A DNA stretch of 34,610 nucleotides from Rhodanobacter sp. (GTDB taxonomy: Bacteria > Pseudomonadota > Gammaproteobacteria > Xanthomonadales > Rhodanobacteraceae): NCBI GenBank assembly GCA_027307195.1, contig DAHUXL010000070.1, forward strand, positions 1 to 34,610, in the 5' to 3' direction. This document shows, in pieces, positions 1 through 8,377 of the stretch; within the stretch, counting starts at the first letter, position 1, and the number at the start of each line of letters is the position of its first letter. A program made the position numbers and the translations under genes. Under the pieces are notes generated by a model, which saw nothing but the letters and a program-made list of their open reading frames with translations, searched no databases and was not told the DNA's origin.

Positions 1-453
1 ATCGAGCTTCTTGCCGTAGGCGGTTTCCAGCCGGCTGATGAAACCCTCGAACGCCTGCGGGTCGCTCAACTCGAAACGCAGCACCGGGGCCAGACCCAGT
101 CCGTAGAGGGCGGAATGGCCCTTGAGATTCAGGCCGGCACCCTGGGCAAAGGTTTCGACGGTCTTGCCGTTGAATTCGGCGCGCAGTGCGCGGAGCAGGC
201 GGGCGCCGTCAGGATCCTTCGCGGCCAGACGATCGGCGGCGGCGTCGAGCTGGGCCAGGTTGGACGGCAACTGCGCATCGGCCTGGGCGAGCAACGCCTG
301 ACGGGTGCTGTCGTCCATGATCTCCAGATTGGCCATCACGTACGGCGTGTCCGCCGGTACGAAAGCCAGCGGTGCGTCCTTGTCCTTGTGCCCGCAGGCC
401 GCCAGCATGACGCCGGCAAAACCCAGCGCGACATATCGCGTCGTCGATCGCAT
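1..453 (-). CDS. Putative lipoprotein, 3' end outside window (partial)
   Basis: This minus-strand reading frame starts at the ATG at 453 and stays open to the window edge, giving 151 codons with no stop. The N-terminus is a lipoprotein signal: basic residues (MRSTTR), a hydrophobic core, then a lipobox LAAC with the acylated cysteine at residue 20 followed by a charged stretch (GHKDKD). The mature part begins with a FVPADTPYV-like segment, which resembles secreted DUF3352-type proteins, but I do not recognise a specific function. A GGGGA Shine-Dalgarno-like sequence lies about 7 nt upstream. It follows pyrB on the same strand after about 80 nt. A lipoprotein anchored in the outer or inner membrane is supported by the signal; the role is unknown. 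Confidence 0.8.
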   Translation of the reverse strand, partial: MRSTTRYVALGFAGVMLAACGHKDKDAPLAFVPADTPYVMANLEIMDDSTRQALLAQADAQLPSNLAQLDAAADRLAAKDPDGARLLRALRAEFNGKTVETFAQGAGLNLKGHSALYGLGLAPVLRFELSDPQAFEGFISRLETAYGKKLD

Positions 454-493
454 GTTGATCCCCAGGGAGGTGAATGGTGCGCTGCACATTATG

Positions 494-529
494 CCCGCTT
501 GCGCAGGGCCGCGCGTGGCAAGCAGCGGG
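494..529 (-). terminator. Possible hairpin downstream of pyrB
   Basis: An imperfect inverted repeat lies just after the pyrB stop codon. Arms CCCGCTTGC (494-502) and GCAAGCAGCGGG (518-529) can pair with a 3-nt bulge around a GC-rich loop. There is no clear U-tract. It could attenuate transcription into the downstream lipoprotein gene. Confidence 0.3.
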
Positions 530-533
530 TGTT

Positions 534-1460
534 TCAGCGTGCCAGCACTTCGTTGAGCACGGCCATGCGCACGAATACGCCGTTGCCAACCTGCTCGAGA
601 ATCCGCGACTGCGCGCCGTCGGCCACGTCTGACGCAATCTCGATGCCGCGGTTGATCGGGCCCGGGTGCATCACCAGACAGCCTTTCGAGGCGAGTGCCA
701 GCCGGCGCCGATCCAGCCCGTAGTGGGCGAAGTATGCCGCTTCGTCCGGCAGGTCGATGGACGTCATGCGCTCCTTCTGCAGGCGCAGCATGATGACCGC
801 ATCGACGCCGTCGATGGCTTCGTTGAAGTCGGTGTAGCGGCGTCCCTGCGGCACTTCGTCCAGCGTGGGCATCAGCTCGGCCGGTCCGCACAGGCGGATT
901 TCCTTCACTCCCAGCACACTCAGTGCGTGGATGTCCGAGCGGGCCACTCGCGAATGCTTGATGTCGCCGCAGATCACCACGCTGAGGTTTTCGAAATCCG
1001 GCCGATGCTGCCGGATCGTCAACGCATCCAGCAGGCCCTGGGTGGGGTGCGCGCGATTGCCGTCGCCGGCGTTGATCACCGAGACCCCGCTCATCGCGTG
1101 GCGCACCAGTTCGTCCGGCGTGCCCGATTGCTTGTGGCGCACGACGATCGCGTCCAGATGCATCGCTTCCAGCGTATGCAGGGTGTCGAACAACTCCTCG
1201 CCCTTGCTGGTGGAGGACAGCCCGATGTCGAAGTTGATCACGTCCGCACCGAGTCGCCGCGCGGCCAGTTCGAACGAGGTGCGGGTACGCGTGGATGGTT
1301 CGAAGAACAGGTTCAGCACGGTACGCCCGGCCAGCACGTCGAGCTTGCGGGTGCCATGCGCGCAGGCATCGCGCAATGCCTCGGCGCGGTCGAGCAGACG
1401 CTCGACCGTTTCGCGCGGGAGGTTTTCCAGGGAGGTCAGATGGCGCAGGCGAGGGCTCAT
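534..1460 (-). CDS. pyrB: Aspartate carbamoyltransferase catalytic subunit
   Basis: PyrB condenses carbamoyl phosphate with aspartate to form carbamoyl aspartate, the committed step of pyrimidine synthesis, in the cytoplasm. The 308-residue protein carries the carbamoyl-phosphate motif STRTR at residues 56-60 (in FEPSTRTRTSFE), the catalytic-loop lysine in SSTSKGE (K86), HPTQ at 138-141 and the C-terminal HPGPINRG motif. Its length matches the stand-alone catalytic chain of E. coli and it lacks the N-terminal extension of the Pseudomonas enzyme. It lies 34 nt after ruvX. Neither a pyrI regulatory subunit gene nor pyrR or a pyrC-like gene is adjacent, so the quaternary partner, if any, is encoded elsewhere. 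Confidence 0.97.
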   Translation of the reverse strand: MSPRLRHLTSLENLPRETVERLLDRAEALRDACAHGTRKLDVLAGRTVLNLFFEPSTRTRTSFELAARRLGADVINFDIGLSSTSKGEELFDTLHTLEAMHLDAIVVRHKQSGTPDELVRHAMSGVSVINAGDGNRAHPTQGLLDALTIRQHRPDFENLSVVICGDIKHSRVARSDIHALSVLGVKEIRLCGPAELMPTLDEVPQGRRYTDFNEAIDGVDAVIMLRLQKERMTSIDLPDEAAYFAHYGLDRRRLALASKGCLVMHPGPINRGIEIASDVADGAQSRILEQVGNGVFVRMAVLNEVLAR

Positions 1461-1494
1461 GGTGGCGATTCGGCAGGTGGGAGGGCGGTGACGT

Positions 1495-1944
1495 TCAGTG
1501 CTCGGTGCTGTCGGATGCCGCTGCTCCGGCGCCGCTCAGCCAGCGTTCGAGGATGACCGCCGCGGCTTCGGCGTCGATGTTGACCGCATCGCGGCGGCGC
1601 TTGAGTCCGACGGCGCGGGCGGCGGCAAATCGTTGCGCGGCTTCCTGCGAGCTGTGTCGTTCGTCGACCAGGACGACCGGCAGGTTGTAGCGCTGCTGCA
1701 ACTGGGTCGCAAAATGGCGTGCGCGCCGACTGGCGGGTTGTTCGGCACCATCCAGGGTCAGCGGCAGGCCGACCACCAGGGTGTCGGGCAGCCACTCCTG
1801 GCGTAATGCGTCGAGCCGGTTCCAGTCCGGGCCGTCATCCTTGACCGGGATGGTGGTCAAGCCCCGTGCGCTGGCGGTGAACGTGTTACCGATGGCCACG
1901 CCGGTCAACCGGCTGCCGACGTCGAAACCGAACACACAGCTCAT
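1495..1944 (-). CDS. ruvX: RuvX/YqgF family pre-16S rRNA nuclease (Holliday junction resolvase-like)
   Basis: RuvX/YqgF proteins have an RNase H-like fold and process the 5' end of 16S rRNA; an older annotation is putative Holliday junction resolvase. The 149-residue product shows FGFDVGSRLTGVA at the N-terminus (first catalytic Asp), VVGLPLTLDG in the middle, VDERHSSQEA, and a late NIDAEAAAVIL segment carrying the last acidic residue. The frame is open further upstream, but the family-type N-terminus MSCVFGFDVG fixes the start at 1944. That ATG overlaps the algH stop by 4 nt (ATGA), implying translational coupling. Confidence 0.93.
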   Translation of the reverse strand: MSCVFGFDVGSRLTGVAIGNTFTASARGLTTIPVKDDGPDWNRLDALRQEWLPDTLVVGLPLTLDGAEQPASRRARHFATQLQQRYNLPVVLVDERHSSQEAAQRFAAARAVGLKRRRDAVNIDAEAAAVILERWLSGAGAAASDSTEH

Positions 1945-2510
1945 GCGTGACCCGCGTAGCCGGACAACTGGCGCGGGTCGACCCCGACCAGCCCGGCGGC
2001 GGCACTCCAGCGCTCTTCCAGTGGCGTGTCGAACACCACACGGCCACAGGCTTCGGCGGTGAGCCAGGCGTTCGCCATCAGCTCCTGTTCCAGCTGGCCG
2101 GCATCCCAGCCGGCGTAGCCGAGCACCATGATCGCCTGGCGTGGGCCTTCGCCGGCCGCCATCGCGACCAGGATGTCGCGTGAAGTGGTGACCGACCAAT
2201 CCGTGTTGATGCGATAGCTGGATTCCCAGTCGCCGGGCTCGCGGTGCAAGACGAAGCCGCGTTCCTGCTGCACCGGGCCACCGATCAGCACCGGCGCGTC
2301 AGCCAGTTCGCCATCCATGCATTCGAGCTTCATCTGCGCCAGCACGTCACCGAATCGATACTCGGACAATTGGTTCACCAGCAGGCCGACTGCGCCGTTC
2401 TCATCGTGCTGGCACAGCAGCGCCACGCCGCGCGAAAACGGCGGATCGGCCAGATTCGGCATGGCGATCAGGAAGTGCCCGGTGAGGGTGTTCGGCGCGG
2501 TCGTGCTCAT
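1941..2510 (-). CDS. algH: YqgE/AlgH family protein
   Basis: The 189-residue product belongs to the YqgE/AlgH (DUF179) family. Its N-terminus LTGHFLIAMPNLADPPF and the following FSRGVALLCQHDENGAVGLL region are the family signature, as are LIGGPVQ and a late GYAGWDAGQLE segment. The name comes from alginate regulation in Pseudomonas; the biochemical role is unresolved, and the gene is usually beside ruvX, as here. It sits between tonB (57-nt gap) and ruvX (4-nt overlap) in the gshB-to-pyrB run. Confidence 0.93.
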   Translation of the reverse strand: MSTTAPNTLTGHFLIAMPNLADPPFSRGVALLCQHDENGAVGLLVNQLSEYRFGDVLAQMKLECMDGELADAPVLIGGPVQQERGFVLHREPGDWESSYRINTDWSVTTSRDILVAMAAGEGPRQAIMVLGYAGWDAGQLEQELMANAWLTAEACGRVVFDTPLEERWSAAAGLVGVDPRQLSGYAGHA

Positions 2511-2567
2511 GTGGTCATTGTAATCCGACCGGCCGTGAGTCGCGCGAACAACAGGTGAGGAATGGGA

Positions 2568-3434
2568 CTATTTGTTGCGCAGCACGTCGCCGGGCAGGAA
2601 CTGCCAGGTACGCGTGATGTAGAGCTCGTCGACGTTGACATCCTTCGGCAGCGGCGGAAACGGTGCGGACAGTCGCACGATGCGCTCGGCAGCGGCGTCC
2701 AGCAGCGGCTGGCCGGAGCTCTTGATGATCGTGATGTTCTTGATGCCACCGTCGCGGTTGAGCCCGACGGTGAGCAACAGATCGCCATACAGCTTGCGCC
2801 GGCGCGCTTCATCCGGGTAATTGAGGTTGCCGATCCGCTGGACCCGGTCCGACCAGCCGCGCATGTAGCTGGCGTAGACGTATTCCTTGGTATTGGCCGA
2901 GATGAATTTCTTTTTCGGCCGCTTCGCCAGCGCCTCGGTCTGCTGGCGCAGTTCGGCGGCCAGCTGGGCGATCGCCTGCTGGCGTTTCAGCTCGGCCGCG
3001 GTCGGGGTCTGTTCCTGCGGATCGATCTCGGTCTGTGCGGTATCGCTGGTCACGCTGAAGTCGGTCGCGCCGGTGGTGGTGACCATCCGCGTCGGCGTGG
3101 CTTCCCGTGGCTGCGGCGTGGCGGCTTCGACCGGCTGTGCCGCGATGCCCGGATCCGGCTTGGGCAGCGCGCCGGAAAACATCTGCGACGGCCGCGCAGC
3201 GCGGTCGCTCTGGCCGCCGCCACTGTTGTTGGCCTGGGCCAGGAAATCCGCCTTGTCCGGTGCCTGCTGGTTGGCCACGTTGACCAGGGTCACGTCCAGC
3301 GTCGGCAGGCCGGGATTGGGTTTCACGAAATGAAAGGTGATGCCCAACAGCAGCACGCCGTGCAGCAGCAGCGAGAACAGCATGGTGGCACCGATGGGAT
3401 TCGGTGCAGGGGAGACAGTTGCCGTGGTGCTCAC
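2568..3434 (-). CDS. tonB: TonB-family energy transducer (TonB3-like)
   Basis: The 288-residue protein has TonB architecture: a short cytoplasmic N-terminus, one membrane anchor at about residues 17-37 (MLFSLLLHGVLLLGI), a long periplasmic spacer rich in Gln, Ala, Pro and Thr, and a C-terminal TonB domain at about 190-284 (LNYPDEARRRKLYGDLLL, then ITIIKSSGQPLLDAAAERI). TonB proteins carry proton-motive energy from ExbB/ExbD to outer-membrane receptors, but no exbBD genes are nearby. The start overlaps the gshB stop by 4 nt. In P. aeruginosa the gene at this place, next to gshB and pilG, is tonB3, which is needed for twitching motility; I infer orthology from position and domain layout. Confidence 0.88.
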   Translation of the reverse strand: MSTTATVSPAPNPIGATMLFSLLLHGVLLLGITFHFVKPNPGLPTLDVTLVNVANQQAPDKADFLAQANNSGGGQSDRAARPSQMFSGALPKPDPGIAAQPVEAATPQPREATPTRMVTTTGATDFSVTSDTAQTEIDPQEQTPTAAELKRQQAIAQLAAELRQQTEALAKRPKKKFISANTKEYVYASYMRGWSDRVQRIGNLNYPDEARRRKLYGDLLLTVGLNRDGGIKNITIIKSSGQPLLDAAAERIVRLSAPFPPLPKDVNVDELYITRTWQFLPGDVLRNK

Positions 3435-4408
3435 GCGGTACGCTTTCCGATGACGTGCTCTTCGATGACGTCGAACAGCTGGCCGGCAATGTTAAGCCCG
3501 AACTGCGCATCCAGCTCACGCACGCAGGTCGGGGATGTGACGTTGATCTCGGTCAGGTAGTCGCCGATCACGTCCAGCCCGACAAACAGCAGGCCGCGTC
3601 GACGCAGTTCCGGCGCCACCTGGGACACGATCCAGCGGTCGCGGTCGGACAGCGGTATGCCTTCGCCGCGGCCGCCGGCCGCGAGATTGCCGCGGAAATC
3701 GTCGCCCTGCGGGATGCGCGCGAGCGCATACGGCACGGGATTGCCGTCGATGACCAGGATGCGCTTGTCGCCGGCGCTGATCTCCGGGATGTATTTCTGC
3801 ACGACCACCAATTGCCGCCCCTTGCCGTAGGCATTGCCGCCGAGCAGGGTCTCCAGCATCGAGTTGAGGTTGCTGTCGCCGGCCTTGACCCGGAAGATGC
3901 CGCGTCCGCCCATGCCGTCCAGTGGTTTCAGCACCACCTCGCCGTGTTCGGCGGTGAATCGACGCAGCTCGCCCACATCACGCGCGACCAGGGCCGGCGC
4001 GATGCACTGCGGAAAGGCCAGCGTGAACAATTTTTCGTTGCAGTCGCGCAGTGATTGCGGGTCGTTGACCACCATGACGCCACCACGCTGGGCCGCTTCC
4101 AGCACCATGGTGTCGTAGATGAACTGCGCATCGACTGGCGGATCCTTGCGCATCAGCACCACGTCGAGCTCGCGCAGGTCTCGCCACTGCGCTGGCCCAA
4201 GCGTGTACCAGTGCAGCGGATCCTCGCGCACGTTGAGTGGGGCGATCCGGGCCCATGGCGTGCCGTCGCGCAGCGCCAGATCGCCCTGCTCGAAGTAGTG
4301 CAGGGTGTGGCCGCGGCGCTGGGCCTCCAGCAGCATCGCAAAACTGGTGTCCTTCGCCATCTTGATCGTGCCGATGGGGTCCATCAGCACGCCGACCGAA
4401 AGGGTCAT
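3431..4408 (-). CDS. gshB: Glutathione synthetase
   Basis: GshB joins gamma-glutamylcysteine and glycine using ATP, the second step of glutathione synthesis, in the cytoplasm. The 325-residue product opens with the family N-terminus GVLMDPIGTIKMAKDTSFAM and continues with ATP-grasp features: VVLKPLDGMGGRGIFRV (nucleotide-binding loop), QKYIPEISAGDKRILVIDG and INVTSPTCVRELD near the end. Two adjacent ATG codons exist at 4411 and 4408. I chose 4408 because GGAG lies 7 nt upstream of it but only 4 nt from the other; the difference is one residue. The frame also extends upstream to 4441, but that part does not match the family. The gene diverges from pilG. Confidence 0.95.
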   Translation of the reverse strand: MTLSVGVLMDPIGTIKMAKDTSFAMLLEAQRRGHTLHYFEQGDLALRDGTPWARIAPLNVREDPLHWYTLGPAQWRDLRELDVVLMRKDPPVDAQFIYDTMVLEAAQRGGVMVVNDPQSLRDCNEKLFTLAFPQCIAPALVARDVGELRRFTAEHGEVVLKPLDGMGGRGIFRVKAGDSNLNSMLETLLGGNAYGKGRQLVVVQKYIPEISAGDKRILVIDGNPVPYALARIPQGDDFRGNLAAGGRGEGIPLSDRDRWIVSQVAPELRRRGLLFVGLDVIGDYLTEINVTSPTCVRELDAQFGLNIAGQLFDVIEEHVIGKRTA

Positions 4409-4411
4409 CAT

Positions 4412-4777
4412 GGTTCTCCGTTGGTGGCCTGAACGGTGCATCTGCGCAGGCAGGCATCGATCGTCAGGCGGCTATATTAAGTCGATGGTCGCCGAGGCTA
4501 TCCATGGCGACAAGCCTGACATGATCTGCAGCTGTCGCCAGTGGCCAGATGGTGCCAATATGGGTCACCTTTGTGCGGTCGACAGGCAGCGTCGGTGATT
4601 ATTGCTTGACAGTCTCGGCGGGCAGGCAGTAAACAACAAAGCCTCGGATGACCGCCGCAGAGCGGGTATCGGGTGATTCATTTTTGTATTTTTTACATGC
4701 GCATCATGCGGCATGGCTGTTGCATGTCTTGGTGTCTATACCTGAGTCCGGGGCGGGCCGCAGGGGGAGTAGTGAAT
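4412..4777. promoter_or_regulatory. Divergent gshB/pilG intergenic region
   Basis: About 365 nt separate the gshB and pilG starts and no gene is supported here. On the plus strand a perfect TTGACA (4606-4611) is followed 18 nt later by a weak -10 candidate TAAACA (4630-4635), which could drive pilG. A purine-rich AGGGGGAG (4762-4769) is the pilG ribosome-binding site. The gshB side has an AT-rich patch near 4474-4482 but no convincing promoter by eye. Confidence 0.4.
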
Positions 4778-5182
4778 TTGAACGTGAGCGCTAACGACTT
4801 GGCTGGCCTGAAGGTCATGGTGATTGATGACTCCAAGACCATCCGCCGCACAGCGGAAACTCTGCTGAAAAAAGAGGGGTGCGAGGTGCTGACTGCGGTC
4901 GACGGGTTCGAGGCGCTGGCCAAGATCTCCGACCAGAAGCCGGCCATCATCTTCGTCGACATCATGATGCCGCGGCTCGATGGTTATCAGACCTGTGCAC
5001 TGATCAAGAACAATCCGCAGTTCCGCGCCACGCCGGTGATCATGCTTAGTTCGAAGGACGGCCTTTTCGACAAGGCGCGTGGCCGCATCGTGGGTGCCGA
5101 GCAGTATCTGACCAAGCCGTTCACGCGAGACGAGTTGCTTGGTGCCATTCATCGCCATGTCAGCACGGTATCGAACCACTGA
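4778..5182 (+). CDS. pilG: Twitching motility response regulator PilG
   Basis: PilG is a CheY-like single-domain response regulator of the Pil-Chp system, phosphorylated by ChpA and acting on pilus extension. Counting from the TTG at 4778 (134 aa), it has the acidic pair D17-D18, phosphoacceptor D61 in FVDIMMP and K113 in LTKPF. Sequences such as DDSKTIRRTAETLLKKEG are typical of PilG. The start is uncertain: TTG 4778 has the best spacing (8 nt) from GGAG; GTG 4772 and GTG 4784 are alternatives. The frame is open back to 4673 but that part does not resemble PilG. It is the first gene of the pil-chp cluster. Confidence 0.93.
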   Translation: MNVSANDLAGLKVMVIDDSKTIRRTAETLLKKEGCEVLTAVDGFEALAKISDQKPAIIFVDIMMPRLDGYQTCALIKNNPQFRATPVIMLSSKDGLFDKARGRIVGAEQYLTKPFTRDELLGAIHRHVSTVSNH

Positions 5183-5204
5183 CTGCAGATTCTGAGGGGG
5201 ACCT

Positions 5205-5576
5205 GTGGCCACTATTCTCATCATCGACGATTCGCCGACCGACGTGCGCGTATTCACCACGCTGCTCGAACGGGCCGGCCACCAGGTCGTTGCCGTCAGC
5301 ACCGCCGAAGAAGGTATCGAGCGCGTTCGCGCCGAGTTGCCTGATCTGGTCATCATGGATGTGATCATGCCTGGCATGAATGGCTTCCAGGCGACCCGCA
5401 CGCTGACCCGCGATCCCGTCACGGCGGTGGTGCCGATCGTGATGATCACCACCAAGTCGATGGAAACCGATCGCGTCTGGGGCCTGCGGCAGGGCGCCCG
5501 CGCGTTCATCACCAAGCCGGTGAACGAAAAAGAATTACTGGGTTGCATCAACGATCTGTTGTCGAGCAAGACATGA
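5205..5576 (+). CDS. pilH: Twitching motility response regulator PilH
   Basis: PilH is the second CheY-like regulator of the Pil-Chp pathway, associated in Pseudomonas with pilus retraction or acting as a phosphate sink. The 123-residue protein is a single receiver domain with D8-D9, phosphoacceptor D52 (IMDVIMPGMNG) and K104 (FITKP). Translation starts at a GTG at 5205 with a GAGGGGG ribosome-binding site just upstream. It lies 22 nt after pilG and overlaps pilI by 4 nt. Confidence 0.94.
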   Translation: MATILIIDDSPTDVRVFTTLLERAGHQVVAVSTAEEGIERVRAELPDLVIMDVIMPGMNGFQATRTLTRDPVTAVVPIVMITTKSMETDRVWGLRQGARAFITKPVNEKELLGCINDLLSSKT

Positions 5577-6112
5577 ACCAGTCCGTCAATCGCACTCCTT
5601 TCGAAATTCTGGCCCGCTACGAGCGACTGTCGCTGGCACATGCCTCCGACACGCAGGACAAGCTGGAGGCGCCCGGATTGTGGCGTGGCATCGGCTTCCG
5701 CGTCGGTTCGCGCCTGCTGGTCAGCGGCATCGACGAAATCAACGAGTTGCTGGCAGTGCCGGTGCTCACCCCGGTGCCCGGAACCCAGCCGTGGCTGCTT
5801 GGCGTGGCCAACGTGCGCGGCAACCTGGTACCGGTAGTCGACTTTGCCCGCTTCCTGTTTGGCGAGCGCACCCAGCACTCGGACCGCACCCGCCTGCTGG
5901 TTGTGCGTCAGGGCGGCGGCAGCGTCGCGCTGCTGGTGGACGAAGTGTTCGGCCAGCGCACCGTGGATGAGGAACAGCGCCGCGAGGCCGGGCGCGAGGA
6001 TGATCCGCGACTTGCCCGTTTCGCCGAGAGCCGGGTAGGTGAACAGCAATTGGCAATTTTCAGCATGAACCGGCTGGTGCGGGCGCCGGATTTCCGGCAG
6101 GCCGCGGCCTGA
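5573..6112 (+). CDS. pilI: CheW-like coupling protein PilI
   Basis: PilI is the CheW-type adaptor linking the PilJ receptor to the ChpA kinase in the polar membrane array. The 179-residue product is a CheW domain: a receptor/kinase-binding core with PWLLGVANVRGNLVPVVDF, then RLLVVRQGGGSVALLVDEV, and ends with LAIFSMNRLV. The ATG at 5573 overlaps the pilH stop (ATGA), so the two are probably translationally coupled. The frame is open upstream to 5543, but the coupled ATG gives the family-type N-terminus. Confidence 0.93.
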   Translation: MNQSVNRTPFEILARYERLSLAHASDTQDKLEAPGLWRGIGFRVGSRLLVSGIDEINELLAVPVLTPVPGTQPWLLGVANVRGNLVPVVDFARFLFGERTQHSDRTRLLVVRQGGGSVALLVDEVFGQRTVDEEQRREAGREDDPRLARFAESRVGEQQLAIFSMNRLVRAPDFRQAAA

Positions 6113-6241
6113 TATCGGGCCACGCTGCAGTTATGTGAAGGGCCGGCGCCCGTTGGGGTCGGAATTTTGGGGCAACCATTCCCTGGCCAGTACCCGCTCT
6201 GCGGAGCCGGCAGCGTAATAAGTTAGACGGATGAGGTGAAC
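6113..6241 (+). promoter_or_regulatory. pilI-pilJ spacer with pilJ ribosome-binding site
   Basis: This 129-nt gap separates pilI from pilJ. GAGGTGA (6233-6239) is a strong Shine-Dalgarno sequence placed for the ATG at 6242. An AT-rich TAATAA lies near 6216 and could be a -10 element, but I see no matching -35. The gap may allow separate expression of pilJ. Confidence 0.35.
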
Positions 6242-8275
6242 ATGAGCACTACAGGGGGCGTCAGCAAGGAACGCGGTTTCACCACCGCACTCATTGTCCT
6301 GCTGCTGATTGCGATCGCGTTGGCGGCATTCGATTTCTGGCGACTCAACATCAAGAACGATGAGGATCGCCAGGCCATCGCGTTAACCACGCAGATCCAG
6401 GTGCTGTCACAACAGACGGCTAAGTTCGCGCTGGAATCGGCTGGCGGCAACGTCGACTCGTTCAAGGAGCTCGAATCCACCCGCAACTCCATCGATTCGG
6501 CAGTCCAGCGACTGAACAAGGGTGACTCGGCTACCGGCATGCAAGCCTATGCCGACAACAACGCGTCCCTGGCAGGTCGTGCCGTAAGTGCCCTGAATGA
6601 TTCCTGGAAGCAGCTGGACGGGGACATCGGCAAGATTCTCTCCAACAAGGCCGTGGTTCTCGATTCCGGCCAGCGCGCCGACACCTTGTCCCAGCAGATG
6701 CCGCTGCTCAACTCGAGCATGGAGCAAGTGGTCAACATCCTGCAGCAGCGCAACGCCAGCGCCGACCAGATGCTCGGCACCTCGCGCCAGATGTTGTCTG
6801 CCGACCGAATCATCCGCCGCGTGCAGGAAGTGCTGCAGGGCGGCGATTCCGCGCAGTCGGCGGCCGATGGCCTGTCGCGCGATGCGCAGCTGTATGGCAG
6901 CGTGCTGAAGGGGTTGATCGAGGGCAGTGCCGACAGTGGCGTGAAGCCGATCGGCGATGCGAATGCGCGCAAGATCCTCACCGACATGGATGCCAGCTGG
7001 AACAAGCTGGCCGATCCGGTCGCCAAGCTGGTCGCCGCCGCCGGAAATATTGCGGACGTGAAACACGCCGGCAACCAGGCCTCACTGGATTCGCAGACCG
7101 TGCTGTTGCGCGCGAACGACCTGTCCGAGCAGATCGGCAAGTTGCCGCTGCGTCGGCTGTTCCCGAACGTGTGGTGGGGCCTGCTCGGCGCGATCGCCGC
7201 GGTGGCCTTCGCACTGATGCTGGTCGTCACCCTCGTCACCGAGCAGCGCAAGCGTTTCGCCAGCAGTACCGAGCTCAACCAGCGCAACCAGGAGGCGATC
7301 ATGCGCCTGCTGGACGAAATGGGTTCGCTCGCCGAAGGCGACCTGACGGTCAAGACCACGGTGTCGGAGGACATCACCGGCGCGATCGCCGACTCGGTGA
7401 ATTACGCCATCGACGAGCTGCGATCCCTGGTGACCACCATCAACGAGACCTCCGAGCAGGTCTCGTCGTCGGCGCAGGAAACCCAGACCACCGCCCGCCA
7501 TCTGGCGGATGCGGCGGAACAGCAGGCGCAGCAGATCAGTTCGGCGACGTCGGCGATCAACCAGATCGTGAGCTCGATGGACATCGTGTCGAAGGACTCC
7601 GCCGAATCGGCCGACGTGGCCGAGCGCTCGGTGAAGATCGCCTCGCACGGTGCGGAGGTGGTGCGCGAGACGATCTCGGGCATGGACTCGATCCGCGACC
7701 AGATCCAGGAGACCTCCAAGCGCATCAAGCGCCTGGGCGAATCCTCGCAGGAGATCGGCTCGATCGTGGAACTGATCAACGACATCGCCGAGCAGACCAA
7801 CATCCTCGCGTTGAATGCGGCGATCCAGGCGGCTTCGGCCGGTGAGGCGGGCCGGGGTTTCGCGGTGGTGGCGGACGAAGTGCAGCGACTGGCCGAACGT
7901 TCGACCAGCGCGACCAAGCGTATCGAGACGCTGGTGCAGACGATTCAGTCCGATACCAACGAAGCGGTGAACTCGATGGAACAGACCACAGCCGAGGTGG
8001 TCGCCGGTGCACGCAAGGCGGAGGACGCCGGCAGCGCACTGGGTGACATCGAGCGCGTCTCGCACGATCTGTCGTCGCTGATTCAGAGCATCTCCACCGC
8101 GGCGCGTCAGCAGTCCGCGGCGGCGACCGACATTTCGCATTCGATGAACGCGATTCAGGAAATTACCTCGCAGACCTCGCAGGGCGCGAGCCAGACGGCC
8201 GACTCGATCGGTACCCTGGCCCAACTGGCGAGTGATCTGCGGCGCTCGGTGGCGCATTTCAAATTACCGGGTTGA
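6242..8275 (+). CDS. pilJ: Methyl-accepting chemotaxis protein PilJ
   Basis: PilJ is the membrane receptor of the Pil-Chp system; it senses surface or pilus signals and controls ChpA. The 677-residue protein has TM1 at about 13-33, a periplasmic PilJ-type sensor region to about 300, TM2 at about 307-333 ([17 protein letters not shown]), a HAMP-like segment (about 335-415) and a long cytoplasmic helical signalling domain. The hairpin tip near 517-545 reads [20 protein letters not shown] and is followed by [18 protein letters not shown], the conserved kinase-contact region. No C-terminal pentapeptide tether for CheR/CheB is visible. The start was set by GAGGTGA upstream of the ATG at 6242; a GTG at 6236 lies inside that site. 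Confidence 0.95.
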   Translation: MSTTGGVSKERGFTTALIVLLLIAIALAAFDFWRLNIKNDEDRQAIALTTQIQVLSQQTAKFALESAGGNVDSFKELESTRNSIDSAVQRLNKGDSATGMQAYADNNASLAGRAVSALNDSWKQLDGDIGKILSNKAVVLDSGQRADTLSQQMPLLNSSMEQVVNILQQRNASADQMLGTSRQMLSADRIIRRVQEVLQGGDSAQSAADGLSRDAQLYGSVLKGLIEGSADSGVKPIGDANARKILTDMDASWNKLADPVAKLVAAAGNIADVKHAGNQASLDSQTVLLRANDLSEQIGKLPLRRLFPNVWWGLLGAIAAVAFALMLVVTLVTEQRKRFASSTELNQRNQEAIMRLLDEMGSLAEGDLTVKTTVSEDITGAIADSVNYAIDELRSLVTTINETSEQVSSSAQETQTTARHLADAAEQQAQQISSATSAINQIVSSMDIVSKDSAESADVAERSVKIASHGAEVVRETISGMDSIRDQIQETSKRIKRLGESSQEIGSIVELINDIAEQTNILALNAAIQAASAGEAGRGFAVVADEVQRLAERSTSATKRIETLVQTIQSDTNEAVNSMEQTTAEVVAGARKAEDAGSALGDIERVSHDLSSLIQSISTAARQQSAAATDISHSMNAIQEITSQTSQGASQTADSIGTLAQLASDLRRSVAHFKLPG

Positions 8276-8377
8276 TATCGGCCGGGCTGATGTCAGTCCG
8301 ATTGAGAAAAGCATTTGACGGGGGGCAGTCTCGCTGGTTGCAGGATGCTTGCATTGTGCAACCGCTGAGAGAGGCGC
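8276..8377 (+). promoter_or_regulatory. pilJ-chpA spacer with leader stem-loop
   Basis: A 102-nt gap occupies the position where pilK lies in Pseudomonas; no gene fits. GGTTGCA (8336-8342) and TGCAACC (8357-8363) form a perfect 7-bp stem with a 14-nt loop just before the purine-rich GAGAGAGG ribosome-binding region of chpA. A TTGACG hexamer near 8315 lacks a convincing -10. Confidence 0.4.
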
